Assembly (NCBI GenBank): GCA_004010535.1 | Contig: RQYE01000010.1 | Coordinates: 1 to 64,000, forward strand | From: Coriobacteriales bacterium OH1046 | Lineage (GTDB): Bacteria > Actinomycetota > Coriobacteriia > Coriobacteriales > Atopobiaceae | Reading direction: 5' to 3' | Length of the DNA: 64,000 bases | Shown here: positions 10,283 to 19,063 of the stretch, one piece after another | Layout of the letters: each line of letters begins with the position of its first letter | Position numbering within the stretch: position 1 is the stretch's first letter | The notes under the pieces: model-generated | Database searches by the model: none | What the model saw: only the letters and a program-made list of their open reading frames with translations | What the model was told of the DNA's origin: nothing | Position numbers and translations under genes: made by a program

Positions 10283-11413
10283 ATGATGAAGGTTGCTATT
10301 ATTACCCTTCATACCGTCTCAAATTACGGATCCTGCCTGCAGGCCTATGCCACACAGATGATCTTCGATGGGCTTGGGTTCGAGGCTGAGATTGTGGACT
10401 ATTATCGTAAAGATAACCTTCCCGAATACGCTGTCGAAAAGGCATTCAACGGTCGACGCCTGCGGAAATACCGGGACGTCTGGAAGAAGGCCCCGCAGCT
10501 TAAAAAAGCGCTTTCCATGCCTATGGGCATCATCGTCAAACGGCAACGCAAACCCTTTGATGATTTTAGGAAAAAGTATCTCAACCTCTCAGAGCATATG
10601 TATAGATCTGCTGAGGAGCTAGAGAAGAATCCTCCTGAGGCTGACATATATTGCACTGGCAGTGACCAAGTCTGGAATAGCATCTGGAACCAGGGCTTCG
10701 AGGAACCCTTCTATCTAACCTTTGCACCCGAGGGAAAGAGACGCATTGCCTTTGCGGCGAGTATCGGACGCGAGTTTATCGATGAGTGGGAGAAGCCCCT
10801 CATGCGGGATGCGCTCTCGAAGTACTCTGCGATTTCCATGCGAGAGGCTTCCGGTGTGGCAGTTCTCAATAGCCTGGGGTTTCCAGACGCCGAGCTCGTG
10901 CTCGATCCCACGCTCATGCTTACCAAGGATGAATGGTCAAAGATCGCTACAATGCCCGCCAGTGTCAAGGAGCCATACATCCTCGTCTATCAATTGAACA
11001 AAGATGACAAGCTTGTCTCATATGTTGAATCGGTTGCACCCAAATACAACATGGGTGTCGTGAAAATCTCCTATGGTATCTACGATATGATGAAATCAGC
11101 GAAGACGCTTATTGCGCCGAGCGTTAATGACTTCATAGGCCTCTTCCTGAACGCTTCGTATGTGATTACCGACTCGTTTCACGCCACCGCATACTCACTG
11201 AACTTCGGAGTTCCCTTTACGACGATCGCTCCCGAGCGGTTTAGCACGCGTATCGCCACCATTCTCGCCCTGACCGGGACGGAGGACAGGATGCTCAGCA
11301 GTGCTGATGATATGGCGATGTTCGAGCGTCCGATTGACTTCACCCGTGTTGCGGCTAGGCTTAGCGCAAAGCGCGAGAGCAGCATGGCGTTTCTCAGGGA
11401 AGCGTTGGCGTAG
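10283..11413 (+). CDS. Polysaccharide pyruvyl transferase family protein
   Basis: 376 residues of the PF04230 family (WcaK/CsaB type), which adds ketal-linked pyruvate from PEP to sugar residues and so gives the glycan negative charge. Diagnostic features are the start VAIITLHTVSNYGSCLQAYA, the TGSDQVWN motif in the middle, FAASIGRE, and VITDSFHATAYSLNFGVPF near the C-terminus with the conserved histidine. In Gram-positive and actinobacterial clusters the same family commonly sits next to an F420-dehydrogenase-beta-like gene, as it does three genes on. Confidence 0.85.
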   Translation: MMKVAIITLHTVSNYGSCLQAYATQMIFDGLGFEAEIVDYYRKDNLPEYAVEKAFNGRRLRKYRDVWKKAPQLKKALSMPMGIIVKRQRKPFDDFRKKYLNLSEHMYRSAEELEKNPPEADIYCTGSDQVWNSIWNQGFEEPFYLTFAPEGKRRIAFAASIGREFIDEWEKPLMRDALSKYSAISMREASGVAVLNSLGFPDAELVLDPTLMLTKDEWSKIATMPASVKEPYILVYQLNKDDKLVSYVESVAPKYNMGVVKISYGIYDMMKSAKTLIAPSVNDFIGLFLNASYVITDSFHATAYSLNFGVPFTTIAPERFSTRIATILALTGTEDRMLSSADDMAMFERPIDFTRVAARLSAKRESSMAFLREALA

Positions 11414-11416
11414 CAG

Positions 11417-12835
11417 ATGGCTGATAAGTCCTTGGATAGCGACTCAACATTCCTCGCCTTTGCGAGGTCGACGGGCATTTTCTTCATCGGTAATTCCATG
11501 AGCAAGGTCATCACTCTTTTGCTCATTCCGCTTTATACCAATACTCTTCCTGCTGAGGACTACGGATATTACGATCTCTCCATCACTTACATTACCTTGC
11601 TCACGTCCTTCTTGTACTGCGACATTTGGTCAAGTGTCATGAGGGTAATGCGTGACGATTTGAAAGGCGAGGCTCCTTGGAGGGTTGTAACCGCCGGCTG
11701 GTCTATATTTGGCGGTTCAACGCTTCTATATATCATGATAGCATTAACAGCTTCGCTCTTCGTCAACGTACCCTGTCTCGGCCTTATTCTGCTCTATGGC
11801 GTGACATCCAATGTGCAGTCGATGTTTTCTTGTATTGCTCGTGGCAGGGGTAACAATGTTGACTTTGCTGTATCAGGGGTTATGTGTACGCTTGTCAATG
11901 TGGGGTTCAATTTACTTCTGATTTTGGCATGCGGACTCGGTTACGAGGCCCTTTATGTGTCTTATGCTGCCGGATTTATGGTCCAGTGCCTCTATCTTTA
12001 CCTTCGTATGAGCATGTGGCGGCATTGTGCACTTCCCAGTTGGCGGCAGGTGAAGGAGCTTCTCGTCTACTCCGCTCCGCTTGGTATCAACTCGGTTGCC
12101 TACTGGCTCCTCACTAGTCTGAGTCGTGTCGTCGTATCAACGGTTCTCTCACTTGCAGCGAATGGTGTATTCGCTATCGGCTCCAAATTCGGCTCGACAA
12201 TCGCGCTTGCCACTACCTGTTTCACCCTTGCTTGGCAAGACATCGCCTTCACGAAGGAAATGCGACCGGCACCCTTTTACTCCCGTGCCGTGACGAAGTA
12301 CTCCGGCTTTCTTCTAACATGTACCGCTATCTTGCTTCCCTCAATCGCCCTGTTTTTCCCGTTGCTCGTAGGATCGGACTATTCGGAGGCCTACTCTATC
12401 ATTCCATCGTTTCTCTGGATTGCTGTCGTGAGTGCCATCTCGACATTCATCGGTAATATCTTTTATGTTATCAAGGATACAAGGACTATTGGCGTGTCCA
12501 TGGTTATATCGTGTCTTATCAACATCCTGCTTGTGTATCCTATGACGATAGGTATGGGATGCCTCGGCGCAAACCTGTCGGTACTTGTAGCATTCGTTGC
12601 CAACATTGCAATTCGCATCGTCATACTTGGCAGGAAGATAGGCCTCAGACTTTTTTGGAATGAAATCCTCCTACCCCTCTGCCTGCTTTCCCTCTGCTCT
12701 ATAGCCTACTTCGTTGGCGGGGCAGTGGCCAACGGAGTCTCTCTTTTTATCGCGATTATCGGTTTCTCCTTCCTTTATCAAGACAAGGTGACACTACTCA
12801 TCTCTTCTCTTGGCGGACGGTTCTTGAGGAGGTAA
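11417..12835 (+). CDS. Oligosaccharide flippase (Wzx-like)
   Basis: 472 residues with roughly 12-14 membrane helices and the MATE/MOP-type layout of polysaccharide flippases. The N-terminal GNSMSKVITLLLIPLYTNTL and the following acidic loop LPAEDYGYYDLSITY are typical. It moves lipid-linked repeat units across the membrane for the EpsG-like polymerase. Together, the priming transferase, flippase and polymerase make this a Wzx/Wzy-dependent pathway. Confidence 0.88.
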   Translation: MADKSLDSDSTFLAFARSTGIFFIGNSMSKVITLLLIPLYTNTLPAEDYGYYDLSITYITLLTSFLYCDIWSSVMRVMRDDLKGEAPWRVVTAGWSIFGGSTLLYIMIALTASLFVNVPCLGLILLYGVTSNVQSMFSCIARGRGNNVDFAVSGVMCTLVNVGFNLLLILACGLGYEALYVSYAAGFMVQCLYLYLRMSMWRHCALPSWRQVKELLVYSAPLGINSVAYWLLTSLSRVVVSTVLSLAANGVFAIGSKFGSTIALATTCFTLAWQDIAFTKEMRPAPFYSRAVTKYSGFLLTCTAILLPSIALFFPLLVGSDYSEAYSIIPSFLWIAVVSAISTFIGNIFYVIKDTRTIGVSMVISCLINILLVYPMTIGMGCLGANLSVLVAFVANIAIRIVILGRKIGLRLFWNEILLPLCLLSLCSIAYFVGGAVANGVSLFIAIIGFSFLYQDKVTLLISSLGGRFLRR

Positions 12836-12841
12836 GCATCT

Positions 12842-13894
12842 ATGGAATTCCGCGAGCCAATCAAAATCCTCGCAGTGCGTGATCGAGATATCGAGGCTCT
12901 TGAACGAGCCGCATCAGGCGGCGCATTTTCGGTTCTTGCCCGACCTATCATTGAGGCAAAAGGCGTTGTTTTCGGTGCAAGAATGTTCGATGGCGGCGAA
13001 GTCCGTCATGTTGCCGCGAGGAGTCTTGATGAGGTCTCTACATTGCAAGGCAGCGCTTATGTCCAAAGTGACACATCGGGTGTGTATTGCGAAGTTGCGA
13101 ATGCCGTTCAGGCTGGTATCCCCACGCTGTTCGTCGGGACGCCCTGCCAATGTGCCGCCGTTGTCTCCTATTTGAAGGCTAGGAAAAGTATCGTTGATCT
13201 TGAGAGCTGCAACAACCTCATAGTTTGCGACTTGATTTGCCATGGGGTTCCAAATGCCGAGCTGTTCCACTCGTACCAAGTATGGCTTGCACGTAAGTGC
13301 AGGACCGATGACGGTGTTCATTCGTTTAAGTTCCGCACGAAGCGCAACGGATGGGGACTCTACTACTACTACTACTACTATCGGAATGGCAGAAAACACG
13401 AAGTCTGCGAACCTGGTGACTACGACCCATATTATGCCTCCTTCCTTCGTGGTGAGACGTATAGAGAATGCTGCTACAGATGTCCGTTTGCAAGGCGCGA
13501 ACGAGTGACAGATTTCACCATAGGAGATTACTGGGGTATAGAGTCCATTCATCCAGATTTTTATAATTCCAAGGGCGTGTCCGTGGTCTTGGTAAATACG
13601 GAGAAGGCCTTGCATTATTTCGACGATTACGCTGCGATGGGCTGCGATCATATACTCTCTGATTTAGATTCTGCTGTCCGTGAAAATCACAATCTGAATG
13701 CTCCAACGAAAAGGCCAATCTCTCGCGATTCGTTTCTTGTGGCAATTGAACAGCGGAGAGTTGAAGGGGATATGGATGTGCTGTTCGACAAAGATCTCAA
13801 GCCGAAGAAAAGTGTGAAACGATTTGTAAAGCGTCTCCTGCCGGCTGGGACATTCAGCGCACTCAAGCGTGCCGTGAAGATGGTGACACGATGA
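12842..13894 (+). CDS. Coenzyme F420 hydrogenase/dehydrogenase beta-subunit family protein
   Basis: 350 residues with FrhB_N and FrhB_C features: SGGAFSVLARPII, QGSAYVQSD, GTPCQCAAVVSYL and CDLICHGVP, then a cysteine-rich YRECCYRCPFARRERVTDFTIGDYWG. Members inside glycan clusters are thought to be flavin/Fe-S redox enzymes acting on sugars, not F420 hydrogenases. The usual N-terminal ferredoxin domain is missing here and is encoded by the next, overlapping gene. A run of seven tyrosines at about residues 174-180 comes from a TAC repeat. Substrate unknown. Confidence 0.75.
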   Translation: MEFREPIKILAVRDRDIEALERAASGGAFSVLARPIIEAKGVVFGARMFDGGEVRHVAARSLDEVSTLQGSAYVQSDTSGVYCEVANAVQAGIPTLFVGTPCQCAAVVSYLKARKSIVDLESCNNLIVCDLICHGVPNAELFHSYQVWLARKCRTDDGVHSFKFRTKRNGWGLYYYYYYYRNGRKHEVCEPGDYDPYYASFLRGETYRECCYRCPFARRERVTDFTIGDYWGIESIHPDFYNSKGVSVVLVNTEKALHYFDDYAAMGCDHILSDLDSAVRENHNLNAPTKRPISRDSFLVAIEQRRVEGDMDVLFDKDLKPKKSVKRFVKRLLPAGTFSALKRAVKMVTR

Positions 13895-14121
13895 CGAGGA
13901 CATTTACTGTGAACGACATCAAAATAACGGGCATGTGCTGCGGATGTGCAGCCTGTTTGGCAATATGCCCCAAGCAGGCTATTGAGATGGGAGTGGACAG
14001 CTACGGGTACTCGGTTCCCATGCTTAACGAAACGGTATGCGTTGAGTGTGGGCTGTGCATGACGTGTTGCCCCATGAGGGCAGCTGCTTGTGGATACGAT
14101 GATCTGGGAATTGTGGGGTGA
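13891..14121 (+). CDS. Small 2[4Fe-4S] ferredoxin-like protein
   Basis: 76 residues carrying two classical clusters: Cys16, 19, 22 and 26 followed by Pro, and Cys50, 53, 56 and 60 followed by Pro. It overlaps the end of the F420-dehydrogenase-beta-like gene by 4 bases (ATGA). In most relatives this ferredoxin domain forms the N-terminus of that protein, so the two genes look like a split and reordered version of one enzyme. It is the last intact gene of the glycan operon; insertion-sequence debris follows directly. Confidence 0.85.
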   Translation: MTRTFTVNDIKITGMCCGCAACLAICPKQAIEMGVDSYGYSVPMLNETVCVECGLCMTCCPMRAAACGYDDLGIVG

Positions 14122-14198
14122 TGCTTGCAATCGTCGCCGATATCCATATACTTAAAAGATTTTGGCAGAGCCTTGTCAACTGATAATAAAGATGGATA

Positions 14199-14420
14199 AG
14201 AAGGGGATTGCGGCGGGAATCCTGAATCGAATATCCTACGCTACTAGCCCCAAATCCAATCGCATCCGCAGGAGAACTCCATCTTCGACCCCTCGAAGAA
14301 ACCCTTGCGTCTCGCGTTGCCGGGGCTGCATCCCTTGCAAGGCATCGACCTCACTGGGCCATGCCCCCCGCATATCCTCATCCACCCGGTCCAGCAGTGA
14401 CCGCTCCAATTGTTGCATAT
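14199..14420 (-). pseudogene. Remnant of an IS3-family transposase end
   Basis: The stretch matches the IS3 fragment at 31.3-31.57 kb. Both share GGGAATCCTG, a CTAGCCCC(A)ATCC block, and AATCGCATCCG(C/T)AGGAG(A/G)(A/G)CTCCATCT further on. Here about 105 bases between those blocks are missing and the frame is broken. Minus-strand pieces such as RQRETQGFLRG and, in another frame, KMEFSCGCDW correspond to the C-terminal DDE region. Internal deletion plus frameshifts mean it is inactive. Confidence 0.6.
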
Positions 14421-14439
14421 CAAGGGATGGTTACCTCCT

Positions 14440-15000
14440 TGGAGTCACTTGCATGCGCTGAGCAGCGAGGGGCTCGTCATTTCTGCGTCGAGCGATGTGG
14501 AGATTGACCAGCTCAGTGCATGCCGTCGGTAGCGTGCCTCAGGATGTCCTGGTAATTCACGTTCCTTTCCACGTGGTCACCCCTTTCCAATCGATGACGC
14601 GGTCATCCTTGCTGCGCCATGGCAGATTGTCCCGCAAGAAGAAATCCCGCCAGCCGAGGTGCCGATAGCCTGGAATGGGGGCCGCTAAATCTTGGAGAGG
14701 ATGACCGATTGTGTCGTAATAATCACTCAAGTCCCGTTTTAAGATTTTCCGTTTTTCTTGCAAGGTCAGCGATATAGAACGCACTCCCGTCACCCAGTCG
14801 GTTGATGGTGCTTCCACTCGTCAGATCGTAAATCAACTCCTAGATATATGACGTATAGACGAGCTCTGCAGCACTCCCTTCCAGTGATTATTTCACGGCA
14901 CGTGCATCGTCGATGGCGCACTTCGTGCAACGGCGCACGCGTCGCATAGTATTCACATGAGATTCAACCAGCGTGGATCTTCTTTGAACTTGATGGTTAT
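14440..15000. other. Unassigned stretch between IS3 remnant and PTS operon
   Basis: Mostly without recognisable genes. A minus-strand open frame at 14557-14817 (86 residues) contains LQEKRKILKRDLSDYYD and GWRDFFLRDNLPWRSKDD, which looks protein-like, but I do not recognise it and there is no convincing ribosome site. It may be the tail of a deleted gene. Sequence becomes AT-rich near 14950, where the catabolic island begins. Confidence 0.3.
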
Positions 15001-15033
15001 AACAACTTGCTTTTTGTATATCCGTTTACCTGC

Positions 15034-15357
15034 TTACTGTTTGCTAAGTTTTGCGTTTACAATGTTGCGAAGCACATCGTGCTCAGATGTCGTGACCATT
15101 AAAAGATCCATTGCATGGAGCAGAAGCAAGGAGAACGGAATCTCCATGCCGTTGTTCTGAGGAGCCATAAGCTGCTCGAACTGGATGCGATGAGCTTCGG
15201 CCAACATCTCTTGAGCCTCATTCAATCTTATCGAAGCGAGCCCATAATCAGCCTTATTGATAGCATCCAAAGCCTCATAAACCAGGGCGCGGCCTTCCCC
15301 AGCGTTGCTAATTAGTTCCATGCAAATGGAGCTGGATTCTTCCATGGTCATTTCCAT
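15034..15357 (-). CDS. PTS lactose/cellobiose-type IIA component
   Basis: 107 residues of the all-helical EIIA-Lac family. The phosphorylated histidine is His81 in SLLLLHAMDLLM. The usual family sequence is HAQDHLM, so the second residues of this block are altered but the active histidine is kept. It takes phosphate from HPr and passes it to the IIB encoded just upstream on the same strand. It is the last gene of a seven-gene minus-strand operon starting at 20822. GAGGAGAAT precedes the ATG. Confidence 0.88.
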   Translation of the reverse strand: MEMTMEESSSICMELISNAGEGRALVYEALDAINKADYGLASIRLNEAQEMLAEAHRIQFEQLMAPQNNGMEIPFSLLLLHAMDLLMVTTSEHDVLRNIVNAKLSKQ

Positions 15358-15413
15358 ATCGTATTCTCCTCTGTTGCGCCTTCCTCAGCAAAGGCAAAGA
15401 CTTAATAGGAATA

Positions 15414-15749
15414 TTACTGGTCAGCTTCGGGTAGTAATTTGAGCATTGCCTGCAGGATGGCATCAGCCTTTGCCAAGCCGTATTCTCTCATGGGGATAAC
15501 CATAAAAGGAAGACCGGGGTAGCCCTTCTCAGCAGCATACTTCTTTATATCGTCCAATTGTCCCTTAACCTGAGGAGCAAGAAGGACGATATCCACGCAT
15601 CCAAAATCACAGGTGCGGTATCGAAGACTGGCATAGCAGCAGATGTCCATCTCGATTCCATTTTTTGGAGCCGTTTCGCGAAGAGCATCGACTATCATGC
15701 TGGATGACATTGCAGAAGCACAGAATATTACAGCACTAATTCGCCTCAT
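15414..15749 (-). CDS. PTS lactose/cellobiose-type IIB component
   Basis: 111 residues from ATG 15749, preceded by a strong CAGGAGGAAAAA ribosome site; an ATG at 15851 in the same frame has no such site. The N-terminus MRRISAVIFCASAMSSSM carries the phosphocysteine Cys10 in the P-loop of EIIB-cellobiose/chitobiose proteins (usual form C-x-x-G-x-S-T-S, here less canonical). The later VDIVLLAPQVKGQLDDIKK is the typical second half of the fold. It phosphorylates the sugar brought in by the IIC partner. Confidence 0.88.
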   Translation of the reverse strand: MRRISAVIFCASAMSSSMIVDALRETAPKNGIEMDICCYASLRYRTCDFGCVDIVLLAPQVKGQLDDIKKYAAEKGYPGLPFMVIPMREYGLAKADAILQAMLKLLPEADQ

Positions 15750-15879
15750 TTTTTCCTCCTGCGAAGGATGACCCGTGATTATATATATACGGACTGCATT
15801 CCTTTCAAATATCGCCGTTAACGCTATCCCAAATGAGTGCGGCTTCAGCAAGAATTCCTTCAGATTCGAAGATTATATG

Positions 15880-17184
15880 TTATTCGGCCTCAGTGTTTGC
15901 CACCTCCTCATCGAGACAACGCTTCTCATAGAGCTTGGCGAATGGATACCAGATAATGCCCATGATGACAATCAGGATCGCCTGAGCAATAACGTTACGC
16001 CAATCGCCGCCGGTGGAGAGATAGGGCTGAAGGAGAGGAGGCGTAGTCCAGGGAATCTGAATGTAGGCAGGGCTAATCCATCCAAAAGCGGTTAGTACAT
16101 AACCGTACATAGTGCCGAGAAGAGAGGTCAGGAAAATGAAAGGTATGAACATAAGGGGGTTTAGAACTATAGGGGCGCCAAAAAGGACTGGCTCATTCAC
16201 GCAGAAAACGCCAGGCATGATGGACAGCCGAGCGACCTCACGCAAATGTGCGGACTTTGATTTGAGCCAGATAAACAGTAAGGGAAGAGTCATGCCAACG
16301 CCACCGATCATTGTCCAACTGTAGAAGAAGGGCTCTGTGATAATGTGGGGCATGGGCTGACCAGCCGCAACGGAAGCGGCGTTTTCTGCGATGTTGGCCA
16401 TCAGGAAGGGGTACATTACGCCCCACACGGTAAAGGAACCGCCATGGATACCGACGAACCAGAGAGCCTGAAGAAGCAGAGCGCAGATAAACGCGGCATA
16501 CCAAGTGTCGGAAACAGAAATCAGGGGGCTGACAATGAGGCCCAAAACAGCGTTAAGGTCGAATCCGATAACCACACGCAACAGCCAGAAGAAGACTAAA
16601 AGGATGGTCATGGGCAGCAGGGAAGCAAAGCTTTGAGCGATTCCACTGGGGACCACCTTGGGAAGTCGGATAATAACATTATGCTTATATGCAAAGTGCA
16701 TGAACTCAACGACAATGATAGCAATAACAAAAAGCGTGAACATACCCTTTGCGGAGAAGCCCGAGATGCTCAAAGTACCTGTTGCAAGATCTACCGGCGC
16801 AACAGTGATGATAAAACAAGCGACGGTTACGATAGCAATAATAGTAGGATCTTGCTCTTCGTACATTCTGGCCAACTCAGAACCTAGGGAGACGGCAAGA
16901 TAAAGCGTCATGAAGTTCATCGTCATGGTGTAGAGAATGTTTAGCATCTCGTTATAAGGTGCCATTACATCTGCCCATGACTGGACGGGTAAGTTTGTAA
17001 AGATCAAAGGAATAGAGCCGACGATTATTAAGGGAATGGTACGGATGAGAGCTGCACGGATAGCCGCAAAGTGGCGCTGGTTGCCCATTTTTACAAGGGG
17101 AGGTGCGAGATACCGCTCAATCCAAGCACCAAATCTGTCCATTAGAGCTTCAAACTGGCTGGCTTTAATTTGCTTTTCCTCCAT
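15880..17184 (-). CDS. PTS lactose/cellobiose-type IIC permease
   Basis: 434 residues with about ten membrane helices, of the CelB/ChbC type. Hallmarks are the N-terminal FGAWIERYLAPPLVKMGNQRHFAAIR, the mid-protein WFVGIHGGSFTVWG (substrate-binding His-Gly-Gly region) and CVNEPVLFGAPIVLNPLMFIPF. The ATG follows GGAGGAAAGGGAG. This permease class takes up beta-linked or N-acetylated disaccharides and glycosides, so the island feeds on some such compound. No glycosidase is encoded nearby. Confidence 0.92.
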   Translation of the reverse strand: MEEKQIKASQFEALMDRFGAWIERYLAPPLVKMGNQRHFAAIRAALIRTIPLIIVGSIPLIFTNLPVQSWADVMAPYNEMLNILYTMTMNFMTLYLAVSLGSELARMYEEQDPTIIAIVTVACFIITVAPVDLATGTLSISGFSAKGMFTLFVIAIIVVEFMHFAYKHNVIIRLPKVVPSGIAQSFASLLPMTILLVFFWLLRVVIGFDLNAVLGLIVSPLISVSDTWYAAFICALLLQALWFVGIHGGSFTVWGVMYPFLMANIAENAASVAAGQPMPHIITEPFFYSWTMIGGVGMTLPLLFIWLKSKSAHLREVARLSIMPGVFCVNEPVLFGAPIVLNPLMFIPFIFLTSLLGTMYGYVLTAFGWISPAYIQIPWTTPPLLQPYLSTGGDWRNVIAQAILIVIMGIIWYPFAKLYEKRCLDEEVANTEAE

Positions 17185-17270
17185 CTCCCTTTCCTCCCTT
17201 TCTTAGTCGAATTGTCAAAAGCAACCTCGGGATTATATGGAGCAGTCGAACAGTTCGTTGCGCAGGAAAA

Positions 17271-18356
17271 CTACACTCTTGTGTGAACGAAATCTGTAAA
17301 GTCGTTATGGACATCCCTGTTTGGATCGTAACCCGCATGCTCTGGTGCATAAACCGACAACACTTGAACAGCCAAAGTCATAAGCAGCAGAGACTCGGTA
17401 AGAGGGAAGCTGGGTATCAGGAAACGTCCTTCTTCCTCGCTCTCCTCTCCAGTCGAGTCAAACATAAGGAGATGGCCAGTTATACCTCTGAGGTATTTCC
17501 AGCTCCTCTCGGTCAACGCGGCGAGGGGATGGCTTGTTTTAAACATGATCACAGTGCTTTTGCTCGAGATGGCTCTATGCATGCCGTGGGAGAACTCGCC
17601 GATGTCATTGAACATGGTGGGGATGCACATGGTCTCCATTAGCTTAAGCTGGCATTCCATGGCAGTACCGTAATTGATACCGTAGCCCAAAGCATAGAGC
17701 TCGCTGAGAGATGCGCCAAAATCATTCTCCTCGCACCAGCGGACCAGACGCTCACCAGTGGGCTGAAGAAGAGACACCTGGGCACGGAGTTCAGCAGTAA
17801 CTGCTTCTCTCTGCTCCCAAGTGATGGCACCACGACATACTCCGAAAGCAAGGGCAAGGAGTAATAACAGGGTAAGCGTAGCGCTGTAGCCCTTGGTCTT
17901 AGCGTTGCTATTCTCAGAACCACAACGAAGCATCAGTGCGTCGTCAGCTTGCTTTGCAACGGGGGAGGTGGAGATATCGGTGATGCCCAGAGTCTTGAAG
18001 CCCAGTTTCTTTGCCATATCAAGCGCATCTATAGCACCGCTGCTGGTTCCCGTCTGGCTTACGACGATTACAAGGGTTTTTTCTCTGCTCTCTTTTTGGA
18101 GAAGAGGGGCGTTGTAGCTAAAAATCGCGGGGACAAATGTGTAGACTCTGAGTCCGGCCATTCTAGAGAAGAAATCCAACGCTGTCACCGTAGCATTGTA
18201 TGAGCTGCCGTGGGCAACAAGATATACTGCCTCCAGACCGACGGCTTCGGCCTTTGCATAGGCCATTACGCTCTCATCACAGAGCAGCCTTTCCAAAACA
18301 TTCGGCTCCTGAGCAATATAGCTCCACATGATACTTCTGCCCATATCAAACCTCAC
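17271..18356 (-). CDS. SIS-domain sugar isomerase/deaminase-like protein
   Basis: 361 residues with two SIS domains like GlmS C-terminus, AgaS and FrlB. First-domain motifs are LVAHGSSYNAT and VVSQTGTSSGAIDAL; the second domain has YALGYGINYGTAMECQLKLMET and GEFSHGMHRAI. Such proteins bind phosphorylated amino sugars or fructosamines and isomerise, deaminate or deglycate them. The open frame starts at GTG 18356, overlapping the previous stop as GTGA; ATG 18344 is also possible. It is one of two different SIS proteins in the operon. Confidence 0.8.
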   Translation of the reverse strand: MRFDMGRSIMWSYIAQEPNVLERLLCDESVMAYAKAEAVGLEAVYLVAHGSSYNATVTALDFFSRMAGLRVYTFVPAIFSYNAPLLQKESREKTLVIVVSQTGTSSGAIDALDMAKKLGFKTLGITDISTSPVAKQADDALMLRCGSENSNAKTKGYSATLTLLLLLALAFGVCRGAITWEQREAVTAELRAQVSLLQPTGERLVRWCEENDFGASLSELYALGYGINYGTAMECQLKLMETMCIPTMFNDIGEFSHGMHRAISSKSTVIMFKTSHPLAALTERSWKYLRGITGHLLMFDSTGEESEEEGRFLIPSFPLTESLLLMTLAVQVLSVYAPEHAGYDPNRDVHNDFTDFVHTRV

Positions 18357-19063
18357 AGGTTCATGATTCGCGCAGCGTTGCCGCAGAGCATCATTTCCAT
18401 GTGCACGGGGTTTTTGCAGACATACGCAAGCTTCTCCAGTTCTTGAGATGGGGAGCCAAAGGGAGCATCGGTGGAGAAAAGGATTTTCTCAGGACCCGCT
18501 ATCTCGTAAGCGCTCTTTATAGCAGGAACATAGGCGCCGCAAGTGCTCAGATAGAAATTTGGGATATCGTGCGCTAGCTCGCAGGCGCGATCTGCCATAA
18601 GTGGAACTCCAATATGGAAAAGCACCACAGGAACGTCGGGATAGGATCTGGCCATCTCCGCCCATTTATCAGGGATAGAGAACATATCAGACTGCCCATG
18701 GACAACAACGCATTTCTTGTACTTGCGGCATAAACAAAAAAAGGGATCAAGAACACTGTGGCGATCAGCGCTATAGCCAAAGCGGATTGCATTCATCTTG
18801 AGACCGTAAAAGCCATAATCTTTGAAGCAACGCTCCAGCTCTATCTCACCATCAATATCCCAAGGGTTGATAACAGCAAAGCCCAGAGTCCTGTTGGGAA
18901 AGCGCTTGGTGCAATCGTAGATATAGTCATTATCAATGGTCTCAAGCTGGGAGCAAATCATGGACATATCGATTTTTGCATTATCCATGAGTTCGATAAG
19001 GGATTCGACCTTATAATTCTCGCCTTTTTTCATTCCAATATGAGCGAGCATATCAATGATCAT
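18353..19063 (-). CDS. Amidohydrolase_2 family protein (copy A, partly canonical)
   Basis: 236 residues, TIM-barrel metal hydrolase or decarboxylase family PF04909. The usual N-terminal D-x-H-x-H is D4-x-L6-x-H8, so the first histidine is gone, but His8, His122 (VVVHGQ), His150 (LFHIG) and Asp199 (STDAP) are kept. It aligns without gaps over about 210 residues with the next gene upstream in the operon, so the pair arose by duplication. It overlaps both neighbours by a few bases. The reaction is unknown; acting on a phosphorylated PTS product is an inference from context. Confidence 0.75.
   Translation of the reverse strand: MIIDMLAHIGMKKGENYKVESLIELMDNAKIDMSMICSQLETIDNDYIYDCTKRFPNRTLGFAVINPWDIDGEIELERCFKDYGFYGLKMNAIRFGYSADRHSVLDPFFCLCRKYKKCVVVHGQSDMFSIPDKWAEMARSYPDVPVVLFHIGVPLMADRACELAHDIPNFYLSTCGAYVPAIKSAYEIAGPEKILFSTDAPFGSPSQELEKLAYVCKNPVHMEMMLCGNAARIMNL

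Noticed and set aside
14557-14817. 86-residue minus-strand frame as a real gene
   Set aside because: Protein-like, but no ribosome site, no recognised family, and it lies in IS debris. Kept only as part of an unassigned stretch.
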